64,000 nucleotides of DNA from AP-15 sp963736715. Its GTDB lineage: Bacteria > Pseudomonadota > Alphaproteobacteria > ATCC43930 > CGMCC-115725. The translations under genes were made by a program, and so were the position numbers. How positions within the stretch are numbered: position 1 is the stretch's first letter; the number at the start of each line of letters is the position of its first letter. Location: the NCBI GenBank assembly GCA_963736715.1, contig CAVTQA010000019.1:248001-312000 (forward strand). The letters run 5' to 3'. Below, in pieces: positions 1 through 7,273 of the stretch. The notes under the pieces are model-generated. The model was given only the letters and a program-made list of their open reading frames with translations. It searched no databases and was not told the DNA's origin.

Positions 1-2
1 GC

Positions 3-1103
3 GTGACCTGGGAGAGCCTCGCGGCGATGAGCCCGGACCAGATCCGCGATCAGAACCTCTATCCGAAGGGGTTTTATCCCCTGCCGCACCCCAAGCACCA
101 GGAGGGCGGCTTCGTCTTTCCGCATTTCGTGATCGACGCGATCAAGCAGCAGGACGGGCGGGACCTGAAGCGGTTCGACATTGATTTCGATCTGCCGGAC
201 CACTTCCTGGCCGAGTTTCCTCCTGCGATCTACCTGACCCCGCGCACCGATCTGGGCGATGTCTCGCAAGGCAAGCTGGTCTCGCTGACCAATTACTACC
301 AGATGTTCAATGGCATTCTGACCCCGAGGCAGCTGGAAGGGCTGCGGCTGTTGCTGACGCCCTTCCCGCAACAGCAGTTCAATGCCACCGAGGATCGCCG
401 CGCAGAGATACCCAGCCAGGGCGCGGCTTGCTTCGATTGCCATTCGAACGGCCACCAAAACGGCGCGACGCACCTCGCCCCCGATGCTCGCCCCGAGTGG
501 TTCCGCCACCGCATCAAGACGGTATCGCTTCGTGGCCTCAACATTCAGCGGCTCTTCGGCTCGCAACGTGCCCTGAAGACGGTCGAGGATTTCACCGAAT
601 TCGAGCAGCGCACTGCCTATTTCGACGGCGATATCGTGGAGGCGACAAAGAAGGGAGTGAACCCCCTCGAGCGCGGCAGCCAGGTCGACTTCATGGCCGA
701 TTTTCAGGAGATGCTGGACTTTCCGCCGGCGCCCAAGCTCGATGTTCTCGGCAAGCTCGATCCCGCCAAGGCGACGCAGGCCGAGATGCGGGGCCAGGAT
801 GTCTTTTTCGGCAAGGGCCAATGCGCGACCTGCCACCAGCCGCCCTTCTACACCGACAATTTGATGCACAACCTCCAAACCGAGCGGTTCTTCAAGCCGG
901 TAATGATCAACAACATGATGGCCGTCGGGGACGGACCGATCAAAACCTTTCCGCTGCGCGGCGTGAAGGACAACCCGCCCTACCTGCACGACGCGCGTCT
1001 TTTAACCTTGGAGGACACGGTCGAGTTCTTCAACCTGATCCTCGGCACCAAGTTGGCACCGCAAGAGAAGCAGGATCTGGTGGCGTTTATGCGAGCGCTC
1101 TAG
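3..1103 (+). CDS. Di-haem cytochrome c peroxidase/MauG-like protein, 5' end outside window
   Basis: Two c-type haem attachment motifs are visible, CFDCH at residues 143-147 and CATCH at 274-278 (numbered from the first codon in the window). The spacing and the C-terminal section (NNPPYLHD-like loop, then a FxNLILG helix) are those of the bacterial di-haem cytochrome c peroxidase/MauG superfamily. Such proteins are periplasmic and transfer electrons to peroxide or a protein substrate. The GTG at 3 is probably internal: there is no signal peptide, so the true start and export signal should lie upstream of the window. The end at 1103 is clear. The specific substrate cannot be told from sequence. 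Confidence 0.8.
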   Translation: MTWESLAAMSPDQIRDQNLYPKGFYPLPHPKHQEGGFVFPHFVIDAIKQQDGRDLKRFDIDFDLPDHFLAEFPPAIYLTPRTDLGDVSQGKLVSLTNYYQMFNGILTPRQLEGLRLLLTPFPQQQFNATEDRRAEIPSQGAACFDCHSNGHQNGATHLAPDARPEWFRHRIKTVSLRGLNIQRLFGSQRALKTVEDFTEFEQRTAYFDGDIVEATKKGVNPLERGSQVDFMADFQEMLDFPPAPKLDVLGKLDPAKATQAEMRGQDVFFGKGQCATCHQPPFYTDNLMHNLQTERFFKPVMINNMMAVGDGPIKTFPLRGVKDNPPYLHDARLLTLEDTVEFFNLILGTKLAPQEKQDLVAFMRAL

Positions 1104-1136
1104 CCGGAGACACGCTGCCCTCCACGGCTCGTGCGC

Positions 1137-1619
1137 CTATTGCGGCGCGGGCGGCAGCGGCGTTCGTTGAACCGGTGTGTTCAGCGGCAGCGGCGCCCCC
1201 GCCGCCGGCTGTTGCGGGTTCGGCGGCACCGCCCCCGGTTCCGGCGGATAGGGATAACCCGCCGCGTACGGATAGCCCGGTGTGTTCAGCGGCAGCGGCG
1301 CCCCCGCCGCCGGCTGTTGCGGGTTCGGCGCCACCGCCCCTGGTTCCGGCGGATAGGGATAACCCGCCGCGTACGGATAGCCCGGTGTGTTCAGCGGCAG
1401 CGGCGCCCCCGCCGCCGGCTGTTGCGGGTTCGGCGCCACCGCCCCTGGTTCCGGCGGATAGGGATAACCCGCCGCGTACGGATAGCCCGCTGTGTACGGA
1501 TACGGGTACGGATAGCCCCATGGGTTGTAGCCGTAAGGATAATAATAACATCCGGACAATAGGCTGGCACTCGCCACGGCAAACGGCCCGATCCATCGCA
1601 GTCGGCGAGTTCTTGTCAC
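1137..1619 (-). CDS. Tyr/Pro/Gly-rich repeat lipoprotein
   Basis: A 160-residue protein with an N-terminal signal peptide ending in a lipobox (LLSGC, cysteine near residue 24), then a YYYPYGY-rich segment and three copies of a 35-residue unit beginning GYPYAAGYPYPPEPG and ending PLPLNTP. It is probably an outer-membrane or periplasmic lipoprotein of low complexity; no enzymatic domain is visible. The ATG at 1619 overlaps the TGA of the upstream enoyl-CoA hydratase gene by 4 nt (ATGA), so the two are likely cotranscribed and translationally coupled, although no functional link is obvious. The opposite strand is also open over the repeat, but the lipobox favours this strand. Confidence 0.7.
   Translation of the reverse strand: MTRTRRLRWIGPFAVASASLLSGCYYYPYGYNPWGYPYPYPYTAGYPYAAGYPYPPEPGAVAPNPQQPAAGAPLPLNTPGYPYAAGYPYPPEPGAVAPNPQQPAAGAPLPLNTPGYPYAAGYPYPPEPGAVPPNPQQPAAGAPLPLNTPVQRTPLPPAPQ
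1173..1487. repeat. Three tandem 105-bp direct repeats inside the lipoprotein gene
   Basis: Units start at 1173, 1278 and 1383 and are exactly 105 bp long. The second and third are identical as read, and the first differs from them at two positions. A multiple of three keeps the lipoprotein frame open, so copy number can change without breaking the gene. There are no spacers between units, so this is not a CRISPR array. Confidence 0.95.
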
Positions 1620-2419
1620 GGCTGCCTCGCTCCCAAAAAATCCGGCCGGCGTTTTTCGAGAAACGCGCGGACGCCCTCGACAAATTCCTCAGACGCGGCG
1701 CAGGCGGCAAAGCTTTCGGTCTCGCGCTGCAACTGCGCATTCAGCCTTTGACCTATCGAGGCCTCGATCAGCGCTTTGGTGCGCCCGTAAGCATGGGTCG
1801 GACCATTCGCCAGCCGTGTCGCGAGCGCGAGCGCCTCGGCCTCGAGCCCCGCCGGCGGAACCAACCGATTGACGAGGCCGAGCTCCAGGGCGCGCCGCGC
1901 ATCAAAGCGGTCGCCAAGCAACATCAATTCCGCCGCCCGCTTTAGCCCGACGATGCGGGGCAATGTCATCGTCATGCCGCCATCCGGGCTGGTTCCGAGA
2001 TGGATATAGCCGGACGCGAAAAGACAATCCTCGGCAGCGATTGCCAGATCGGCGGCGAGGACGAGGCTGAGGCCGAAGCCCGCCGCCGCACCCTGCGCCG
2101 CAACGACAACGGGCTTCGGCATTTGTCGCAACGTCGTCAGCAGCGGGTGCAACGTATCGACGATCGCACGAAGAGCCTGTTCACGGGCCGCGGGCTGGAG
2201 CGAGATCAGTTCGCCAAACATGTTGATGTCGCCGCCGGCGCAGAAATACGAGCCGGCGCCGCGCAACAGCACGACGCGAGAAACGGCATCCTCGGCGGCG
2301 TCGGCCGCCGCCGCGGCGAGTTCGCCAATCATCTCGCGGTTGGCCGCGTTGAGCACCGCCGGCCGATTCAGGAGGATCTCCAGAACGGCCTCGCGCCGCT
2401 GCACGATAACACTAGGCAT
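1616..2419 (-). CDS. Enoyl-CoA hydratase/isomerase family protein
   Basis: A crotonase-fold protein of normal length (267 aa). The acyl-CoA and oxyanion-hole segments are visible as CAGGDINMF and AAQGAAAGFGLSL. The region that normally carries two catalytic glutamates reads GYIHLGTSPDGG: the first position is not Glu, and an Asp stands in the second zone. This looks more like the PaaG-type isomerases than classical hydratases. It probably acts on an enoyl-CoA in the cytoplasm in fatty or aromatic acid breakdown. It is the first gene of a two-gene unit with the repeat lipoprotein (4-nt overlap). The exact reaction is uncertain. Confidence 0.88.
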   Translation of the reverse strand: MPSVIVQRREAVLEILLNRPAVLNAANREMIGELAAAAADAAEDAVSRVVLLRGAGSYFCAGGDINMFGELISLQPAAREQALRAIVDTLHPLLTTLRQMPKPVVVAAQGAAAGFGLSLVLAADLAIAAEDCLFASGYIHLGTSPDGGMTMTLPRIVGLKRAAELMLLGDRFDARRALELGLVNRLVPPAGLEAEALALATRLANGPTHAYGRTKALIEASIGQRLNAQLQRETESFAACAASEEFVEGVRAFLEKRRPDFLGARQP

Positions 2420-2478
2420 CGCTCGGCTCCTTCCGCGCTCCGGTCTATCATACGGGCCGCTTTGTGGGAGACGATACC

Positions 2479-3975
2479 ATGGCCTTTACGATCCTGCGCG
2501 GCGGCCGCGTGCTCGACATCGCCGCAGGAACCGCAGAACCCGCCGATATCCTCGTCGAGGGCGACACGGTCCGCGAAATCGGCCGGCCCGGCTGCCCGGC
2601 CCCGGCCGATGCGGTCGAAATCACGGCGGCGCGCCGGTTGCTGCATCCCGGTCTCGTCAACGCCCACACGCACGGCCACGGCAATCTCGCCAAGGGAATG
2701 GGCGACCGCTGGCCCCTCGAATTGCTGCTGAGCGCGGCGCCATGGATCACCGGAAACCGCACCGCCGAAGACAAGTATCTCTCCACGCAGCTGGGCGCGG
2801 TCGAGATGGTCATGAAGGGCTGCACCGCCTGCTATGACCTTTCCTTCGAGTGGCCATTGCCGACCGCCGAAGGGCTGGCCTTGGCAGGTCAGGCCTATGC
2901 CGATGTCGGCATGCGCGCGGTCATCGCCCCAATGGTCGCCGACCGCAGCTTTTACGAGGCTATCCCAGGTCTGATGGAGGCGTTGCCGAAGCCCCTCCAG
3001 GAGCGGGTCGCCGAACTGCGTCTTCCGCCAGCCGAGGCGACGCTGGCGGCGATCCGCGAGACATTGCGCGGCTGGTCCTTCGACCGCGACCGGGTGCGTC
3101 CCGCGGTCGCGCCGACGATACCACATCACTGTTCCGACGCCTTCATCCTCGGCTGCGCCGATCTGGCGCGCGAGTTCGGCCTCGGCGTCCACAGCCACGT
3201 CGCCGAATCCAAGGTGCAGGCGGTAACGGGAATCCGGCTCTACGGCCGGACGCAGACCGCGCATCTCGACAGCCTCGGCGTGCTCGGGCCGCATTTCACG
3301 GTGGCTCACGGCGTGTGGCTCGACGAAGACGACATGGCTCGCCTCGGCAACCATGGCGCCTCGGTGGCGCACAACCCGGGCAGCAACATGCGGCTCGGCA
3401 GCGGACTCGCCGATGCCAGGGCGATGCTGGAGCGGCGGGTCAACGTGGGGATCGGCACCGACGGGGCGAATTGCGCCGACAATCAGAACATGTACGAGGC
3501 GATGCGGCTGGCGTCCTTCGTCTCAAAGGTGCAGGGGCCGGGTTGGCGGCGCTGGCTGACGACACGCGAGGCGGCGCTGGCGGCGACCGAGGGCAGCGCC
3601 CGCGCCTTGGGGTTCGGCGACCGGATCGGCCGCCTCGCGCCGGGCTACAAGGCCGATATCGTGATGCTCGACCTCGATCATCCGAACTGGCTGCCGTTCA
3701 ACGACCCGGTCAACCAGCTGGTCCACACCGAGGACGGGACGGCCGTCGCCAGCGTCATGATCGGCGGCCGTCTGGTCGTCGACAACCGCCGGGTCGTCAC
3801 CGTCGATCTCGACCGGCTGCGCGACCGGATCGCGGCAGCGCGCGAGCGTCTCGCCGCCGCCAACGCCGACAACCGCCGTCTTTACGAAGCCCTCGAACCG
3901 GTTGTCGGCAGCTATTGCCCGGGTCTGGCCCGCACCCCCTACCACATCCACCGCTACGGCGCCTGGCCGGAGTAG
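2479..3975 (+). CDS. Metal-dependent amidohydrolase (cytosine deaminase/TRZ-ATZ-like)
   Basis: The protein has the amidohydrolase metal-site landmarks in order: NAHTHGHGN (HxH), HSHVAES, the downstream His in TVAHGVW, and GTDGANCADN with the catalytic Asp. The last motif and the neighbouring HNPGSNMRLGSG are typical of the S-adenosylhomocysteine/guanine deaminase and triazine hydrolase branch. An N-terminal beta-sandwich segment (LRGGRVLDI) and a C-terminal one (PGYKADIVMLDLD) complete the fold. ATG 2479 is preferred over the in-frame GTG at 2464 because GGGAG at 2466-2470 is well spaced upstream. It is likely a cytoplasmic deaminase or hydrolase of a heterocycle or amide; the substrate is unknown. 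Confidence 0.88.
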   Translation: MAFTILRGGRVLDIAAGTAEPADILVEGDTVREIGRPGCPAPADAVEITAARRLLHPGLVNAHTHGHGNLAKGMGDRWPLELLLSAAPWITGNRTAEDKYLSTQLGAVEMVMKGCTACYDLSFEWPLPTAEGLALAGQAYADVGMRAVIAPMVADRSFYEAIPGLMEALPKPLQERVAELRLPPAEATLAAIRETLRGWSFDRDRVRPAVAPTIPHHCSDAFILGCADLAREFGLGVHSHVAESKVQAVTGIRLYGRTQTAHLDSLGVLGPHFTVAHGVWLDEDDMARLGNHGASVAHNPGSNMRLGSGLADARAMLERRVNVGIGTDGANCADNQNMYEAMRLASFVSKVQGPGWRRWLTTREAALAATEGSARALGFGDRIGRLAPGYKADIVMLDLDHPNWLPFNDPVNQLVHTEDGTAVASVMIGGRLVVDNRRVVTVDLDRLRDRIAAARERLAAANADNRRLYEALEPVVGSYCPGLARTPYHIHRYGAWPE

Positions 3976-4105
3976 CCCAGGCCCAACACCCGCACCCGCC
4001 GTCAGGATCATCGATGGCGGCCAAACTTCTCTCTACACCCCGATAATGCTAGACGGGAGGAAAGCCGACTGCAGTGTGCATCAGGGCCTAGAGGAAGACG
4101 AGCCG

Positions 4106-6109
4106 ATGACATTCACTCGCCGTGCTTTCGTCATCATGCCGTTTGGCGAGAAGAAAACGCCGGACGGGACTGCGATCGACTTCGACGCCGTTTACCGTGA
4201 CCTCTTTGCGCCGGCAATCGCGGCGGCCGGCTTGATGCCGCACCGTGCGGACGCCGACCGCCGCGGCGGCTCGATCCACCTCGACATGTTTCAGGACCTG
4301 CTCCTCGCCGAGTTTGTCGTCGCCGACCTGACCTTGGACAATCCCAACGTCTGGTACGAAATCGGCGTGCGCCACGCATTGCGCGCAGGCGGCTCGGTCC
4401 TCACCTATGCGCTGCGCGACCGGCTGCCGTTTGACATTGCGGGGCAGCGCATGCAACGCTTTACCCTCAAGGGCGGACGGCTCGATCCAGACCGCGTCGA
4501 AGCGGAGCGCAATGCTCTCACGGAAGCAATCGAGGCGACCCTCGGCGCCTGGCGCGGGCGGCGGGCGAGCCCGGTCTATCAGCAGCTCCCCAGTCTCAGA
4601 GAGCCGGACTGGAAGACCATCAGAGTCGGCGACGTCAACGAGTTCTGGCAGGCGCTCGAGAGATGGCAAAGCCGCGTCGAGGTGGCACGGCGCAAGCAGC
4701 GGCCGGGCGACGTTCTCGTGCTAGCCGAGGAGACGCCAAACAGCGTGCTCGAATTCGAGGCGTTGCGCACAGCGGCGCGCGCGCTTGTCCGGCTCAACCG
4801 GCCGCGCTACGCGCTGAATGTCCTCGAACGCGCACGCGAGCTCGAGCCGGACGATGTCGAAGCGCGCCAGCTCGAGGGCATCGCTTTGGGCCGCGCCGGG
4901 CGCTACGCCGAGGCTCGCGAAACCCTTCGCCGTCTCGCCGAGGAACGCAAGGACGGCGAGACCTTGGGTCTCCTCGCCCGCACTTGGAAGGATGAATGGA
5001 CGCAAATCTGGAACGCGCATCCACAGCGCAAGCTGGACCCCGTCGCCGCTGCGCGAGACACGGCGGCCACATTGCAAAGCGCCGCCTCCGCCTATATCGA
5101 GGCATTTCGTGCCGCTCCCGGAGACTATTATCCGGGCGTCAACGCGTTGACCTTGGGGAGGCTTTGGGAGCAGGTCACCGGTCGGCGAAGCAGGCTGCCG
5201 CTCGCCTTGATTGCCGCCGGCGTCGGCTGGACTGCTGCCGCCGCCGTCGAGCGCAATAAGGACTATTGGTCGCTCGCCACCCGGGCGGAACTCGCCTTGA
5301 TCGAGAATCGGAAGGACGACGCGATCGACGACTACTCCGAGGCGTCGGCGCTGGCGGTTGCCAATCGCGATTGGTTCGCGCTCGACTCAACCAGTCAACA
5401 GCTCGATTTTCTCGGCGAGCTGAAATTTCAAAGCGAGATCGTTGCCGAAGCCGTCGCCGTGACCGATCGCGCCGAGCAGCAGTTGCACGCTCTGCTCGGC
5501 AGCCGTCCGGAAGAGCGATCGGAGCCGGACCGTGTCGTAATGTTCAGTGGCCACATGATCGACAACCCGGCGGATCGCGGCGACGGCAAGACCAAGCCGC
5601 CCCGCTTTCCACCTTCAAAGATCGAGGCAGCGGCGGCGCGTATCCGGGCTGCGCTCGACGAGGTCGGGGCCAGCGCCGGCGATCTCGGTCTTTGCGGCGG
5701 CGCTTCCGGGGGCGACCTGTTGTTTGCCGAAGCATGCCTCGCACGGGGCATGCGGATCGAGCTGCGTCTTGCTCGCGCCGAGAACGAGTTCCTCGCCGAG
5801 TCGGTAACATTCGCCGACCCGGACCGGCGATGGGAGCGCAGCTTCGCGCGCGTAGCAGAGAACCCCGGCTGCACGGTCCTCGTCATGCCGGAAGAGCTTG
5901 GGCCCGCGCCCGCTGGTGTCAGTATCCACGACCGCTGCAACCGTTGGATCCTCTACTCGACGCTGTCGCAAGGGCTGCACCGTGCTTCTTTCATCACGCT
6001 GTGGGATGGCGAGGCGGGCGATGGCCCGGGCGGAACGCAAAACATGGTCGAGTTCGTCCGCAAGCTCACCGGCCGACAGCCGCTCATCCTCGATCCTGCA
6101 ACTCTGTGA
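4106..6109 (+). CDS. TIR/NDT-like + TPR + SLOG-like signalling protein
   Basis: A three-part, 667-residue protein. Residues 5-115 form a small Rossmann-like domain with FVIMPFG at the first strand, VVADLT, and NPNVWYEIGVRHAL, where Glu85 sits where TIR and nucleoside deoxyribosyltransferase-like enzymes have their catalytic Glu. The middle (about 200-470) is helical with TPR-like repeats of the kind seen in bacterial DUF4071/TRAF-binding-like proteins. The C-terminus (about 475-667) contains LGLCGGASGGDLLFAEA, a glycine-rich nucleotide-binding loop like those of SLOG/LOG/DprA domains. It converges on a SLATT-like gene 50 nt away. ATG 4106 follows GAGGA; an upstream in-frame ATG at 4046 is possible. 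I infer a nucleotide-sensing conflict or signalling protein. Confidence 0.75.
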   Translation: MTFTRRAFVIMPFGEKKTPDGTAIDFDAVYRDLFAPAIAAAGLMPHRADADRRGGSIHLDMFQDLLLAEFVVADLTLDNPNVWYEIGVRHALRAGGSVLTYALRDRLPFDIAGQRMQRFTLKGGRLDPDRVEAERNALTEAIEATLGAWRGRRASPVYQQLPSLREPDWKTIRVGDVNEFWQALERWQSRVEVARRKQRPGDVLVLAEETPNSVLEFEALRTAARALVRLNRPRYALNVLERARELEPDDVEARQLEGIALGRAGRYAEARETLRRLAEERKDGETLGLLARTWKDEWTQIWNAHPQRKLDPVAAARDTAATLQSAASAYIEAFRAAPGDYYPGVNALTLGRLWEQVTGRRSRLPLALIAAGVGWTAAAAVERNKDYWSLATRAELALIENRKDDAIDDYSEASALAVANRDWFALDSTSQQLDFLGELKFQSEIVAEAVAVTDRAEQQLHALLGSRPEERSEPDRVVMFSGHMIDNPADRGDGKTKPPRFPPSKIEAAAARIRAALDEVGASAGDLGLCGGASGGDLLFAEACLARGMRIELRLARAENEFLAESVTFADPDRRWERSFARVAENPGCTVLVMPEELGPAPAGVSIHDRCNRWILYSTLSQGLHRASFITLWDGEAGDGPGGTQNMVEFVRKLTGRQPLILDPATL

Positions 6110-6159
6110 GCCGCCATTCTGGCAATCAGGCTCCGCGATGGGTGGGCCCGCCACGCCTC

Positions 6160-6855
6160 TCACTGGGTGGCCGATGATCCCCGCGGCTCTCCCATAATCT
6201 TGGCATCAGCATTGCCGGGAGGCGTCGGCGGGTTGTTGCCGCGCTCTCGCCAAAATATCTTCTGTTCTTCGGCGATGATGCCTTCGATCGCTTCCACGAA
6301 TGTCAGGTAAGCCTCGCGCTCGGGCAATCCTCTGTAGGAACCGGCGCCGTGGGTATAGAGGCGACGCTCGCGCTTCATCCGCTCTGAAGCAGTCCGATAC
6401 GATATCCAACTCTCGCTATAACGGGCGATGCGCTGCCAACCCGCCGCGATCGCGACGATGGCGCCGATCGATCCCGACACAATCGGCACCCACGCTGCAG
6501 CCCCAAACACCTGGATAAACGTAATCAATGACCCCAACACGATGGTGAGGAGAGCCAACAATTCAGAACGCGTCTTGAACAAGCCGGCTTTCTCGCTGTA
6601 CCACCGGCGCTGATCAGCCAAATCATCTTTGAAGTATCGTTCAGCCAACGCATCCCGTTCTTTTGCCGTGGGGTCATCTACAGCGTGGTCCGCGGCCTTG
6701 AGATTTTCGAGTTGGCTCGGCTGTTCCGTTAGCTCACCGGCGCCTCCCGGCCCGATATGGAGTGGCTCGCCGCCCTCCCTTGGTGAGGCTTGCTCCCTGG
6801 CTCCAGCCGCGCCATCGATGGGGACGACCGAGGAATCCGTCATAGAGTGAGCCAC
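6160..6855 (-). CDS. SLATT-like (DUF4231-type) two-TM protein
   Basis: A 231-residue protein with a disordered N-terminus (1-60), an amphipathic stretch (YFKDDLADQRRWYSEKA) and two membrane helices at about 98-117 and 121-141. A cytoplasmic helical segment follows with SYRTASERMKRE and a conserved-looking EAYLTFVEAIEGIIAEEQ. This is the layout of the SLATT effector family (SMODS- and SLOG-associating two-TM), known from bacterial conflict systems as putative pore formers paired with SLOG or nucleotidyltransferase proteins. Here the convergent neighbour carries a SLOG-like C-terminus. The GTG at 6855 is supported by GAGGAG five bases upstream; an ATG at 6843 has no such site. Confidence 0.78.
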   Translation of the reverse strand: MAHSMTDSSVVPIDGAAGAREQASPREGGEPLHIGPGGAGELTEQPSQLENLKAADHAVDDPTAKERDALAERYFKDDLADQRRWYSEKAGLFKTRSELLALLTIVLGSLITFIQVFGAAAWVPIVSGSIGAIVAIAAGWQRIARYSESWISYRTASERMKRERRLYTHGAGSYRGLPEREAYLTFVEAIEGIIAEEQKIFWRERGNNPPTPPGNADAKIMGEPRGSSATQ

Positions 6856-7273
6856 GGCGCTCCTCTCTTTTTCTGTCTGGACACCGTCAACATCCTATCC
6901 TCGCAAGGTTCAATCAGCAATGTTATTAGTGTCTGGCTCAAAATGGCGTGCGTAATATCAAAGGGGTACACGTCGCCCCCGCGAAAGCGGGGGTCCAGGG
7001 CAAATGCTGAGACCAGTGCTCCTGGATTCCCGCTTTCGCGGGAATGACGGATAACCTGCTGAGAATTCGTCATTCATTTCGGGCCAGGCCTTTAGAGGAC
7101 GAACAAAAGCAAGATCATCGTATTGAGCCTCTCTTTCGGCGCCCGTGATTGCTGTTCACAAGCCGGGAACGCACCCGCAGACGGAGGAATATTCCTAGCA
7201 ATTTGTGCTTGAGTTGCACCGTCCGATCGGGAGATGATCGCTGGCTCACACAGCACTGTCAGGTTGAGCGTAG
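6856..7273. other. Divergent intergenic region with palindromic repeat
   Basis: A 418-bp gap between the divergently transcribed SLATT-like and TIR-FGE genes. No protein-coding stretch with a start site was seen. It holds the 79-bp inverted repeat described separately and must contain the promoters of both flanking genes. A convincing -35/-10 pair could not be fixed by eye. Confidence 0.6.
6971..7049. repeat. REP-like paired palindromes (29-bp inverted ends)
   Basis: Two small hairpins, CCCCCGCGAAAGCGGGGG at 6976-6993 and TTCCCGCTTTCGCGGGAA at 7027-7044, lie in opposite orientation. The flanking CGTC at the left and GACG at the right extend the match, so the outer 29 bases form an imperfect inverted repeat around a 21-bp centre. 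This is a dispersed intergenic palindrome type common in alphaproteobacterial genomes. Related GCGAAGGC-core palindromes occur at 63.27 and 63.88 kb. Confidence 0.85.

Noticed and set aside
1173..1487. Possible CRISPR array
   Set aside because: Three head-to-tail 105-bp units with no spacers, inside a coding frame; repeat length and arrangement do not fit CRISPR.
428..1945. Long plus-strand open frame across the cytochrome gene, repeat lipoprotein and hydratase
   Set aside because: It runs through two genes read in other frames and the repeat region, has no domain, and its composition is that of a GC-rich shadow frame.
2368..3372. Long minus-strand open frame opposite the amidohydrolase
   Set aside because: It is antisense to a clear amidohydrolase with intact catalytic motifs and carries no recognisable domain.
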